Assembly (NCBI GenBank): GCA_947629725.1
Contig: CANREU010000002.1
Span: 1 to 36,265, forward strand
DNA length: 36,265 nt
Origin: an uncultured Clostridia bacterium
Lineage (GTDB): Bacteria > Bacillota > Clostridia > Christensenellales > Borkfalkiaceae
Reading direction: 5' to 3'
A program made the translations under genes and the position numbers. This document shows positions 25,267-31,780 of the stretch, piece by piece; position 1 is the stretch's first letter, and the number at the start of each line of letters is the position of its first letter. The notes beneath the pieces were generated by a model, which was given only the letters and a program-made list of their open reading frames with translations, ran no database searches and was not told the origin of the DNA.

Positions 25267-25617
25267 TTACAATTTGAGGCCCATCACGTTGACGTTCACG
25301 GTGTCGACGATCATGCCCGTGAAACGTTCGACCTTATACTTGATCGCTTCCTTCAAGGATTCCGCGACCGCTTCGATGGAGACGCCGTATTTGATGAGGA
25401 CGTAAACGTCGATATAAATACGGTTGCCCTGGGTCGTCACACGGACGCCCTTGCCTCCCGCGTCTTTTTTCAGAAGCTCGGCGATCGTTTCGGTAAAACG
25501 GCGCGCTACGGTATCCACGATACCGTAGTGTTCCACCGCAGCTTGCGACGCGACTTTCGCGATCGCAATGTCGGATATGGAAATTTTGCCGTAAGCGTTG
25601 CTTGTGCTGACCGACAT
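25267..25617 (-). CDS. Asp23/Gls24-family protein (YloU)
   Basis: The protein is 116 aa from the ATG at 25617, behind an AGGGGG site; the frame upstream to 25671 runs into the promoter and is rejected. It has the Asp23/Gls24 pattern: GKISISDIAIAKVASQAA near the start, a Gly/Val-rich middle with YIDVYVLIKYG, and the ending VDTVNVNVMGL. The family is linked to the cell envelope and alkaline stress; in Bacillus yloU lies between rpmB and yloV, as here. The role is not settled. Confidence 0.9.
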   Translation of the reverse strand: MSVSTSNAYGKISISDIAIAKVASQAAVEHYGIVDTVARRFTETIAELLKKDAGGKGVRVTTQGNRIYIDVYVLIKYGVSIEAVAESLKEAIKYKVERFTGMIVDTVNVNVMGLKL

Positions 25618-25642
25618 AACCGCCCCCTGCTTCTTATCCCTT

Positions 25643-25671
25643 ATTCTACTCCATTGCGGAGATTTTTGCAA
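25643..25671 (-). promoter_or_regulatory. Promoter of yloU-fakA
   Basis: TTGCAA (25666-25671), 17 bases, TAGAAT (25643-25648) on the minus strand, placed about 20 bases ahead of the ribosome-binding site. Confidence 0.65.
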
Positions 25672-25731
25672 GCATTATTCTAAAAAAATTCCCGCATTCG
25701 AGAAAATTTTCAAAAAAGACGCGGTTTTTAA

Positions 25732-25760
25732 TTGCTTTTTCGCAAATAACGTGGTATCAT
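25732..25760 (+). promoter_or_regulatory. Promoter of rpmB
   Basis: TTGCTT (25732-25737), 17 bases, TATCAT (25755-25760). The leader to the ATG at 25831 is about 63 bases. Confidence 0.6.
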
Positions 25761-25830
25761 AGGCGTGTTGAAATCGTGCGGGCATTCCGCGCGGAAAAAA
25801 TTACGCAACGATCCGAGCGGAGGTAGAAAT

Positions 25831-26019
25831 ATGTCGAGAGTATGCAGTATCTGCGGAAAAGGTCAGGTCGCGGGGAACAACGTGAGCCACTCCCACCGCA
25901 AGACGAAGAGAACGTTCGCGGCGAACGTGCAGAAGGTCACCTATAAGAAGGACGGCAAGGTGACGACCGATTACGTCTGCGCGCGCTGCCTCAAGAGCGA
26001 CAAAGTCGAAAGAGTTTAA
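25831..26019 (+). CDS. rpmB: Ribosomal protein L28
   Basis: The protein is 62 aa from the ATG at 25831 with a GGAGGT site; a frame reaching 25765 is not supported. It has the L28 pattern: SRVCSICGKG, NNVSHSHRKTKRTF, and a C-terminal VCARCLKS. Cys5, Cys8, Cys50 and Cys53 make it the zinc-binding (C+) form. It is part of the large ribosomal subunit. As in Bacillus it points away from yloU-yloV. Confidence 0.97.
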   Translation: MSRVCSICGKGQVAGNNVSHSHRKTKRTFAANVQKVTYKKDGKVTTDYVCARCLKSDKVERV

Positions 26020-26033
26020 TAGGAAAAGGAAGA

Positions 26034-26063
26034 GCGCCGCGGCAATTGCCGCGGCGCTTTTTT
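26034..26063 (+). terminator. Terminator of rpmB
   Basis: A 24-base perfect palindrome centred on CAATTG is followed by six T. It is duplicated at 28117-28144. Confidence 0.9.
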
Positions 26064-26086
26064 GCTGCTTACTCCTTTGTCCACGG
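26035..26086. repeat. 52-nt direct repeat, copy 1 (terminator plus lipoprotein tail)
   Basis: It matches 28117-28167 with a single T inserted. Besides the palindrome it contains, on the minus strand, the codons for a PWTKE tail and stop. In copy 2 these are the real last codons of the BspA-like gene. Here they are an out-of-frame remnant just after the stop of the lipoprotein gene ending at 26109. Confidence 0.85.
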
Positions 26087-26108
26087 GAGCGCCTTCCCTC
26101 CCGTAACA

Positions 26109-27746
26109 TTATAAATAAAGGTATGTCGTATCGGGATAGGTTATATTTATTCCCATATCAAAAAATTTAATATTGGACGTTAAGTTAAAGGGACCGCCTT
26201 TGCTTGAACCAGCGTAATATAGCGTAAGTTTTTTCTTATGGATAACGCCCGTACCGTCCAAATTCTCCACGATCCAATATTTTAGATCTCTCGAATGAGA
26301 CAGCTGCTTTGAGGCAAGGCAAAAATCGGAATTGCGTTCATTTCCTTCATACAACGCTATCTGCCCGGTCCCACTATAGCTTTCGTTCCCGCTTCCCCAC
26401 ATGAAATGGATCGAGAAAGAAATTTTTATTCCTTGCTCGCCGATATTCTTAATGTAGTTTGACAAATCAATGGAAATGCTTTTCGACTCCGTTAGTGAAT
26501 CGCTATCCGAGGCATATGCGCTACTTACATTGTTGTCGATCAAAGTAATACTTTTTTCGCTCTTCTTATACCACCCTGCCTTCAAGGCGATCCCCTCGGA
26601 GGGCATTTTCGTAGCAGTATACAGCTCCTTGTCCGCCGTGTACCAACCTGCAAAGATATAGCCTTCCTTCTCGGGCGCGGGAAGGTTTACGCTCTCCCCT
26701 GCCGCTTTGGAAATATCGGTGACGCCCGTACCGCCGTTTTCGTCAAATTCGATCTTTCCCTGCCATACCGCATTGAGCGTAACGCTCTCCGCGGGCATTG
26801 CGGAATAGCTCGCCGTTTCCCCATCTGCCGTCTCCCACCGCAAAAATTTCGCAAGAGGCTTTGTAGGCTCTGGTAAGATGACGGAAGACCCCGCACGGGC
26901 AACGATGGGCGGAATGTCCGCGCCGTTCAATTCGATGACGGGTGCCCATTCTTTTACATATAACTCCATCGCCCCCGTCACTTCACCGTGAAATTCATTT
27001 GCTCCATCCGCGTCCCTCGTCCAAACAAGTCCTGCCTGTTTTTTGTTGTTCCTTGTCTTGGGGACGACTTTATCAATTGGTGTGCCGTAAGGAACTTGCA
27101 CTGTTTCGGTCGGAAGGTCTCCGTCAAAATGGAACGTGACGGCGTATGTTTGAAGGTCAAAAGCCGCATACAAAATGACGCGTTTCGTCTCGTTCAGTTT
27201 GAAGTTGCTTTCGTTCAAAACAGAGACGACAGGGAGATTTCCGTATTTGTCGGAAATCTGCGTTCCGTTCCCGTCCGCCTCCGTATACCAACCCTTGAAA
27301 ACACTATGCACGAGCGTGAGATCGTGAGGAAGTTCAGGGAGCTCGGTGTTGTAAGGAACGGTGAACGAACGATCCCCTGTCACCGTCGCGTCGCCATAAT
27401 CGAGAACAACCGTATAATCTATAGGCTTGAAGTGCGGGAAGAGCACGATATTTTTCTTTTCATTATAGGTAGAGAGCGAAGCGCCGTCCGCGCCGACATA
27501 CTGCGTTCCGTCGGTCTGCGCGCTAAACAGCCCTAAAAACTCATAGCCAAACCGATACGGAATGCTCTCTAATGAGTAGGGCGAACCCTTTTTCACCGTT
27601 ATAAGGTGTATTCCCGCGTCATCAGAGTATTGAATCGTGTACTCCTTATCCCCTTCCTCCAACCCGAAGCAGCCCGTAAGCAGCAACGACGCCACCATGA
27701 CGACCATGCAAAACAGACTGAGGTTCTGAAAAAACTTGTGCTTCAT
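26109..27746 (-). CDS. Surface lipoprotein with InlB/Flg_new-type repeats
   Basis: The protein is 545 aa. The ATG at 27746 has a GGAGGTAACAT site shared with the gene at 28150. The signal sequence ends LLLTGC with lipidated Cys26. Several Listeria-Bacteroides (Flg_new, InlB B) repeats follow, recognisable by FKGWYTEADGNG, FAGWYTADKE and LKAGWYKK, to about residue 395. The last 150 residues (from KSITLIDNN) form a separate beta-rich region that I do not recognise. Such repeats are used in surface adhesins. It is expressed from a promoter and structured leader nearly identical to those of the BspA-like gene upstream, but the coding sequences are unrelated beyond the first four codons. Confidence 0.82.
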   Translation of the reverse strand: MKHKFFQNLSLFCMVVMVASLLLTGCFGLEEGDKEYTIQYSDDAGIHLITVKKGSPYSLESIPYRFGYEFLGLFSAQTDGTQYVGADGASLSTYNEKKNIVLFPHFKPIDYTVVLDYGDATVTGDRSFTVPYNTELPELPHDLTLVHSVFKGWYTEADGNGTQISDKYGNLPVVSVLNESNFKLNETKRVILYAAFDLQTYAVTFHFDGDLPTETVQVPYGTPIDKVVPKTRNNKKQAGLVWTRDADGANEFHGEVTGAMELYVKEWAPVIELNGADIPPIVARAGSSVILPEPTKPLAKFLRWETADGETASYSAMPAESVTLNAVWQGKIEFDENGGTGVTDISKAAGESVNLPAPEKEGYIFAGWYTADKELYTATKMPSEGIALKAGWYKKSEKSITLIDNNVSSAYASDSDSLTESKSISIDLSNYIKNIGEQGIKISFSIHFMWGSGNESYSGTGQIALYEGNERNSDFCLASKQLSHSRDLKYWIVENLDGTGVIHKKKLTLYYAGSSKGGPFNLTSNIKFFDMGINITYPDTTYLYL

Positions 27747-27756
27747 ATGTTACCTC

Positions 27757-27773
27757 CGAAAAAAGTTTTTTCG
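27757..27773 (-). promoter_or_regulatory. Palindrome next to the ribosome-binding site, copy A
   Basis: CGAAAAAA-C-TTTTTTCG ends directly before GGAGG. The second copy (about 30307-30322) has the same arms without the central base. It could hide or expose the ribosome-binding site. Confidence 0.55.
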
Positions 27774-27793
27774 CAGTAAAAAGGACACAAAAA

Positions 27794-27939
27794 AGTGTGC
27801 CTTCAACCGAAGACACACTGCGTTGGTATCTCCGATTGTTGTCACACAAACTTCCAACCACTTATTGAGTATAGGAAATAAAGAGATACGCAAAGCCCAG
27901 TTTGCGTCCCTACTCAATAAGCTATACAGTTTGTGTGAC
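27794..27939 (-). ncRNA. Structured leader RNA with attenuator, copy A
   Basis: The predicted transcript starts near 27939. P1 pairs GTCACACAAACT (5', 27928-27939) with AGTTTGTGTGAC (27841-27852). Inside it, CTTATTGAGTA pairs with TACTCAATAAG (P2), and ACGCAAA pairs with TTTGCGT (P3) around a loop with GGGC. TATCTC after P3 (27883-27888) can pair with GAGATA in the invariant 3' linker (27827-27832), a possible pseudoknot. Then AGTGTGTCTTC-GGTT-GAAGGCACACT plus six T (27789-27819) looks like an intrinsic terminator. The P1-closed part is 99 nt, exactly as in copy B. I cannot match it to a riboswitch class I know. Confidence 0.78.
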
Positions 27940-27945
27940 GAGACA

Positions 27946-27974
27946 AGTATACCACACTACAAAGAAAATTACAA
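27946..27974 (-). promoter_or_regulatory. Promoter of leader A
   Basis: TTGTAA (27969-27974), 17 bases, TATACT (27946-27951) on the minus strand. The same two boxes with the same spacing occur in copy B, although most of the spacer differs, which supports them as functional. Confidence 0.8.
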
Positions 27975-28001
27975 GTCTTTTTCAAAATTATTCGAAAACC
28001 G
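27964..28001 (-). promoter_or_regulatory. 38-nt upstream box, copy A
   Basis: These 38 bases are identical to 30516-30553. They include the -35 and, upstream of it, an imperfect palindrome TTTTCGAA-TAAT-TTTGAAAA. A transcription factor site or an UP-element is likely. Confidence 0.7.
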
Positions 28002-28049
28002 TTGTTTCTCTCTCCTCTACCGCCCGCTATCCGTTCTCTCCACGCTGTT

Positions 28050-28098
28050 CCTCTCCCTACCTCCCTCCTCGCTGTCGGGGAGGGGGGGTAGGGAGAGG
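28050..28098. repeat. G/C-rich imperfect hairpin between the two lipoprotein units
   Basis: CCTCTCCCTACC (28050-28061) pairs with GGTAGGGAGAGG (28087-28098), with an inner G/C-rich extension. It belongs to the same type of intergenic C-run/G-run repeats as those at 21395 and 31320. I see no gene in the interval 27747-28149: it holds, in order, the leader A region, its promoter, this hairpin and the duplicated palindrome. Confidence 0.5.
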
Positions 28099-28116
28099 GG
28101 TCGCCTTTCCCAATAA

Positions 28117-28167
28117 CGCCGCGGCAATTGCCGCGGCGCTTTTTGCTGCTTACTCCTTTGTCCACGG
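28117..28167. repeat. 52-nt direct repeat, copy 2
   Basis: It matches 26035-26086 apart from one T. It covers the last six codons of the BspA-like gene, its stop and the following palindrome. For the leftward gene the palindrome has a poor T-run, whereas in copy 1 it is a good terminator for rpmB. This suggests that the sequence originated beside rpmB and was duplicated. Confidence 0.85.
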
Positions 28168-30297
28168 CTCTGCGAAACCGTCTATGCCGTAGCGCCACCA
28201 ATTGGCGCTCTGCCCCCACTGCTCCTCCGAAGGAGCCTCTGCGGAGAAGTAGGAAACGGTTGCACTCTTGAGCGCGCTGCTTCCCCCGCTGCCGTCGTTG
28301 AGCGTCGCCCAAGTCTCTTTATCGCCCTCGTAGAAGAAGGTCTTCAAAGACGAGGAAAACGCGTGGGCGAAATAGGTGACATCCTTCCCTATCACGACCT
28401 GCGTCAAATTCTCGCAGTTCATGAACGCGTCCTGTCCCACATTCTTCACGCCCTTGCCGAGCACGACCGCCTTGATGGGCGCGCCGTTGAAGGCGCTCAT
28501 CCCGACCTTTTCGATCCCCTCGATCACGATCGTTTCGGGCAAGGGAGAACCGTCGCCGAGATAGAGCGCGGCGGGCGTCTCGCGGAGCGGAGTTTTGAAA
28601 ATGTTCGCATAGCTGTTGCCGAATTCGATCGCCGCCCATTCGGAGACCGTCCCCGCATAATCGACGCGTTCGAGCGAACTGCTCCCCATGAACGCAAAGA
28701 ATGCGCCTGTACCGATCGTCTTCACGCTCTTCGGGATCGAGATCCTCGAAAGCGCGCTGCAGGAATAGAAGGCTCCCGAGCCGATCTCCTCCGTACCCTC
28801 GGCGATCGCGACTTCGGAGAGCGAGCTGCTGTACCCGAAGCAATATTGCCCGAGCGCGGTGACGCCCGAAGGGACCGTCACCTTCTCGAGCGTGCTCTCG
28901 TAAAAGGCGTATGCGCCGACCGCATAGGGCTTCCCGTCGTGCCCGCCGGGAAGCGTAAGCTGCGTTTCCTCCCCGAAATAGGCGTGCAGAGCGTCCGTAT
29001 CGGTGCGCCACACGAAGCCGTCCTTGTCGGGGTCGGTCACGACGCTCTTCTCGGAGAGCGACTTATGGATCACGGTCGTCTCCGCAAGCCCGAAGTCGTC
29101 CTCCAGATTGACGAACTCGATCTGCGAGAGGTTGTATATCTCCGCGATCCGGTTGCTGTCTCGGAAAGTACTTTCGATAGAGCCGCTCGCAATGCTTTCG
29201 ACGCTCGCGGGGATCGTAACGGAGGTGATGAAGGGATGCTCCCAAAAATAGGTGTATCCGTATCCGATCTTCTTTACGCCGTCGGCGATCACGACCCGCC
29301 CTTTGAGATACTTCGGCACATACAAGAGCTCCGTCTTATCCTTATTATAGAGAATGCCGCCCTCGGTGGAATAGGTCGCATTTTCCGCGCTCACCTCGAT
29401 GGATTCAAGCCCTGCGGGGAAGGTGTCCGACGTCACTTCCTGCGAGAACGCCTTGCCGAGGGAGAGCTCCCGCACGGCGTCCGAATCGTAGAAAGTATTC
29501 TTCGGAAGGCTCTCCACCCCGTCGCCGAATTCCGCCCGCTCGAGCGCGGGGCAGTAGCGCAAGAACTCGGTTTCAAAGTTTTCCGCGCCCTCGATCCGCA
29601 CATATTTGAGGGACGTGCAGCCGTAGAACGGATACTTCCCCACCGTTTTGAGATACCCAAGCTCCGCGCTCTCAAGCGCCGTGCATTCGCGGAGGGCGCC
29701 CTTCTGCAAATTTTCAAGATGTTCGAGGTTGATCTTCGTGAGTGCCGAGCAGCCGTAGAAGCAATACTCGCCCAACTCCTTCACCGACTCGGGGAGGAAT
29801 ACGGCGGTGAGCGTCTCGTCGCCCTCCGCCACGTAAAATGCCTGTTCGCCGACCGAGACGACGGGCTTTCCGCTGTATTCGGCGGGGATGACGAGATTGG
29901 TCCTGTCCGTCTCGCTCTCGCCCCAGCCGACCACGGAATACCCCGTCACCGTCTCGCCGTCCTCGCCGAGCACTTCTTCGTATTGCAACTTCGACGACGG
30001 AAGCGTGTAGCCGCAGACCGTGCAGGTCGTCCCCTCGAAGGTGTGGTTTTCGTGCACGTGGTTGCAGGTGCCGCAGACGCCGTTCACGTAATCGTGCGCC
30101 GCCTTGCCGCTCACCGCGTCCTCATGCCCGCAGGTCGACGCGTGCCAGTGGGAGGCGTCGTCCGAGCTCCAAGTTTCCGAATAGGAGTGCTCGTGCGGCG
30201 GGGGCGAGGGCTCCTTCTTTTTGCAGGCGGCGATCCCGAAGACTGCCGCCGTTGCCGCCGAGAACGCGAGCAGTCCGAGTACCAAGTTGTGCTTCAT
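28150..30297 (-). CDS. BspA-like leucine-rich-repeat surface lipoprotein
   Basis: The protein is 715 aa. The ATG at 30297 has a GGAGGTAACAC site. The signal sequence ends GIAAC with lipidated Cys25. Residues about 30-100 are His/Cys-rich (HEHSYSETW, CGHEDA, CGTCNHVH, CTVCGYTL) and may bind metal. From about 120 to 690 there are LRR_5-type (BspA) repeats, such as LPESVKELGEYCFYGCSALTKI and KSVKTIGTGAFF. The C-terminus WWRYGIDGFAEPWTKE is a common BspA ending. Family members act as adhesins. It is controlled by leader B, and its tail is partly duplicated at 26069-26086. Confidence 0.88.
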   Translation of the reverse strand: MKHNLVLGLLAFSAATAAVFGIAACKKKEPSPPPHEHSYSETWSSDDASHWHASTCGHEDAVSGKAAHDYVNGVCGTCNHVHENHTFEGTTCTVCGYTLPSSKLQYEEVLGEDGETVTGYSVVGWGESETDRTNLVIPAEYSGKPVVSVGEQAFYVAEGDETLTAVFLPESVKELGEYCFYGCSALTKINLEHLENLQKGALRECTALESAELGYLKTVGKYPFYGCTSLKYVRIEGAENFETEFLRYCPALERAEFGDGVESLPKNTFYDSDAVRELSLGKAFSQEVTSDTFPAGLESIEVSAENATYSTEGGILYNKDKTELLYVPKYLKGRVVIADGVKKIGYGYTYFWEHPFITSVTIPASVESIASGSIESTFRDSNRIAEIYNLSQIEFVNLEDDFGLAETTVIHKSLSEKSVVTDPDKDGFVWRTDTDALHAYFGEETQLTLPGGHDGKPYAVGAYAFYESTLEKVTVPSGVTALGQYCFGYSSSLSEVAIAEGTEEIGSGAFYSCSALSRISIPKSVKTIGTGAFFAFMGSSSLERVDYAGTVSEWAAIEFGNSYANIFKTPLRETPAALYLGDGSPLPETIVIEGIEKVGMSAFNGAPIKAVVLGKGVKNVGQDAFMNCENLTQVVIGKDVTYFAHAFSSSLKTFFYEGDKETWATLNDGSGGSSALKSATVSYFSAEAPSEEQWGQSANWWRYGIDGFAEPWTKE

Positions 30298-30345
30298 GTG
30301 TTACCTCCGAAAAAAATTTTTTCGCAGTAAAAAGGGCACAAAAAA

Positions 30346-30491
30346 AGTGTGCCTTCAACCGAAGACACACTGCGTTGGTATCTCCGATTGTTGTCACACA
30401 AGTTTTTCCGAATATTTTGGCATACGGGAAAAAGAGATACACAATGCCCTTGATTGTGTTCCCAATACGCCGAAATATAAACTTGTGTGAC
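30346..30491 (-). ncRNA. Structured leader RNA with attenuator, copy B
   Basis: P1 pairs GTCACACAAGTTT (30479-30491) with AAACTTGTGTGAC (30393-30405). P2 here is ATATTTCGGCGTAT-T-GGG with CCCGTATGCCAAAATAT: quite different bases from copy A, yet still paired, with two G-U pairs and one mismatch. P3 is ACACAAT/ATTGTGT around a loop that again holds GGGC. TATCTC (30434-30439) and GAGATA (30379-30384) are both kept, as is the whole terminator hairpin (30346-30371, plus its T-run). The P1-closed part is 99 nt. Between the copies the loops, linker and terminator stay fixed while helix sequences change in a compensating way, the mark of selection on RNA structure. Confidence 0.78.
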
Positions 30492-30497
30492 GCAATC

Positions 30498-30526
30498 AGT
30501 ATATCACGCCGCGGGGAAAATTACAA
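30498..30526 (-). promoter_or_regulatory. Promoter of leader B
   Basis: TTGTAA (30521-30526), 17 bases, TATACT (30498-30503) on the minus strand, as in copy A. Confidence 0.8.
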
Positions 30527-30553
30527 GTCTTTTTCAAAATTATTCGAAAACCG
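30516..30553 (-). promoter_or_regulatory. 38-nt upstream box, copy B
   Basis: It is identical to 27964-28001, including the imperfect palindrome TTTTCGAA-TAAT-TTTGAAAA. Sequence similarity between the units ends abruptly upstream of this box. Confidence 0.7.
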
Positions 30554-30579
30554 CACCTTTTTGTATACGCCCCTCATCC

Positions 30580-30617
30580 GTCCCCTACGGGGACACCTTC
30601 CCCCCTCGGGGGGAAGG
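30580..30617. repeat. Tandem hairpins after the dipeptidase gene
   Basis: GTCCCC/GGGGAC (30580-30594) and CCTTCCCCCC/GGGGGGAAGG (30596-30617) are both perfect. The second has the same core as the hairpin at 21395-21433. They lie between the dipeptidase stop and leader B; no strong T-run follows on the minus strand. Confidence 0.55.
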
Positions 30618-30620
30618 CTT

Positions 30621-31718
30621 TCACTGTGCGCCCAAAACACGGGCGGCGTTTTTGAAGGCGATCTTCTCCGCAATGCGGGCGCCGAACGTCTTTTCGAGGC
30701 CGGAAAGAAAGCGGGGCATGGCGGAAGGGTCCCCGACATAGGGGCTCGGAGGCGCGCCGTCGAAATCGGTGCCGAGCGCCAAGACGTCCTCCCCTCCCCT
30801 TTTAAGGATGTGCCGCGCGTGGGAGAAAAGAGCGGCTTTCTGCCCAGCGGAGGTCTTGTCGTCCGACAAAAAGCCGTCGTAAAAATTGAGACCGACGACC
30901 CCGCCGCTCTCCGCGATGAGGCGGATCCCCTCGTCCGTGAGGTTGCGGGGGTGGAAATAGACGGCGCGGGCGTTGGAGTGGCTCGCGACGAAGGGCGCGC
31001 CTTTTTCTTTGCAGACGGCGGCGACCTCTCTTAAGAGGGCGTCGCTGCCGTGGGAGACGTCGGGGAGCATGTTGAGTTCGCACATGCGCGCGACGCACTC
31101 CCGCCCGAAGGGGGTGAGACCGAACGACACCCCCTCACCGCCGCAAAGGACGCGGCGAGAATTAGGATCGCGCTGCATCATACCTGCCCCCTTTGAAGGG
31201 GTGGGGGTTGGACTTCGTACTTCGGGATCCTTCGGTCGCAATGCTTCCTCAGGATGACGCGGTAAAAGGGGGCGGCGAGAATGGAGATGCGCTTCCCCAC
31301 CGCACGCCGCTCTCCCCTCTTGCCTCCCCCCTTTATAAGGGGGGAGGGTAGGGTGGGGGGTTGCGCACTCCCCTATCTCGTTCGGATAATTCCACGTGAG
31401 CCCGAAGATCTTCACGCCGCGGCGGGAGAGCGCTTCGAGCTTTTCAAGGTCCCCCTCGATTGCCTCCCCGCCCTCAACGGTGAGTACGGCGCACACCCCG
31501 CCGTCCGTGCGCGGGAGCCGCGAAAATCCCTCCCGCGCGCACATCTCATCGAACGCGTCGCAAAGAGAGAGCGCCCTCGCGTACCCCTCCCCCTTTCCTC
31601 CGTTCACGAACGCCGCAAAGCATTGGAGGGCGCAGCCGCCTGCCCGTAAACTCTCCATCGTAACGGAAGCGACGCCCTCCGCGGTGAGAGCGTCGCAATG
31701 CAGATCGATATATTTCAT
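30621..31718 (-). CDS. Membrane dipeptidase-like (peptidase M19) protein with an 80-residue repeat insertion
   Basis: The protein is 365 aa; without the insertion it would be near 285. The M19 zinc ligands are visible: LHCD (His7, Asp9), VEGGE (Glu82), DVSH (His223) and ASHSNAR (His247), then GTDFDG. The family hydrolyses dipeptides, including D-amino-acid ones. Residues about 117-197 do not belong to the family; they are the translation of a G/C-rich repeat (see 31135-31370) that keeps the frame open. Whether the enzyme is active is uncertain. The ATG at 31718 overlaps the spoVM stop as ATGA and has a close AAAGG site, so it is part of the rpe-thiN-spoVM operon. Confidence 0.8.
   Translation of the reverse strand: MKYIDLHCDALTAEGVASVTMESLRAGGCALQCFAAFVNGGKGEGYARALSLCDAFDEMCAREGFSRLPRTDGGVCAVLTVEGGEAIEGDLEKLEALSRRGVKIFGLTWNYPNEIGECATPHPTLPPYKGGRQEGRAACGGEAHLHSRRPLLPRHPEEALRPKDPEVRSPTPTPSKGAGMMQRDPNSRRVLCGGEGVSFGLTPFGRECVARMCELNMLPDVSHGSDALLREVAAVCKEKGAPFVASHSNARAVYFHPRNLTDEGIRLIAESGGVVGLNFYDGFLSDDKTSAGQKAALFSHARHILKRGGEDVLALGTDFDGAPPSPYVGDPSAMPRFLSGLEKTFGARIAEKIAFKNAARVLGAQ
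31135..31370. repeat. Dispersed G/C-rich repeat inserted in the dipeptidase gene
   Basis: It contains CGCCGCAAAGGACGCGGCG, a CCCCTT-TG-AAGGGG hairpin, GGATCC...TCAGGATGACGCGG, then a second unit with CCTCCCCCCTT-TAT-AAGGGGGGAGG (a perfect 11-bp hairpin, about 31324-31348). GCGGCGAGAAT occurs twice (near 31153 and 31273), showing two units. The blocks match the intergenic element at 21290-21470. Exact borders and any target duplication cannot be fixed by eye. Confidence 0.7.
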
Positions 31719-31780
31719 CCTTTGTAGAACATCCGCACAAGGCAGCCGAGCAGCCTCGGGAGCTTAAAACAGACGATCAT
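31715..31780 (-). CDS. spoVM: SpoVM-like sporulation peptide
   Basis: This 21-residue frame begins at ATG 31780 behind a perfect GAGGAGGT site and ends in TGA at 31715-31717. It contains FKLPRLLGCLVRMF, which matches the amphipathic helix of Bacillus SpoVM (IKLPKFLGGIVRAML) at KLP, LG and VR. SpoVM binds the curved forespore membrane and anchors the coat protein SpoIVA. The position also fits: in Bacillus spoVM lies right after thiN and before rpmB. Its start overlaps the thiN stop and its stop overlaps the dipeptidase start, both as ATGA. It is shorter at both ends than the 26-residue Bacillus protein. Confidence 0.82.
   Translation of the reverse strand: MIVCFKLPRLLGCLVRMFYKG

Noticed and set aside
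27794-27939. The leader as a c-di-GMP, T-box or other known riboswitch
   Set aside because: The conserved parts I know for these classes (for example the T-box AGGGTGG stretch or the GNRA tetraloop-receptor of the c-di-GMP-I class) are not visible. A database search is needed to be sure.
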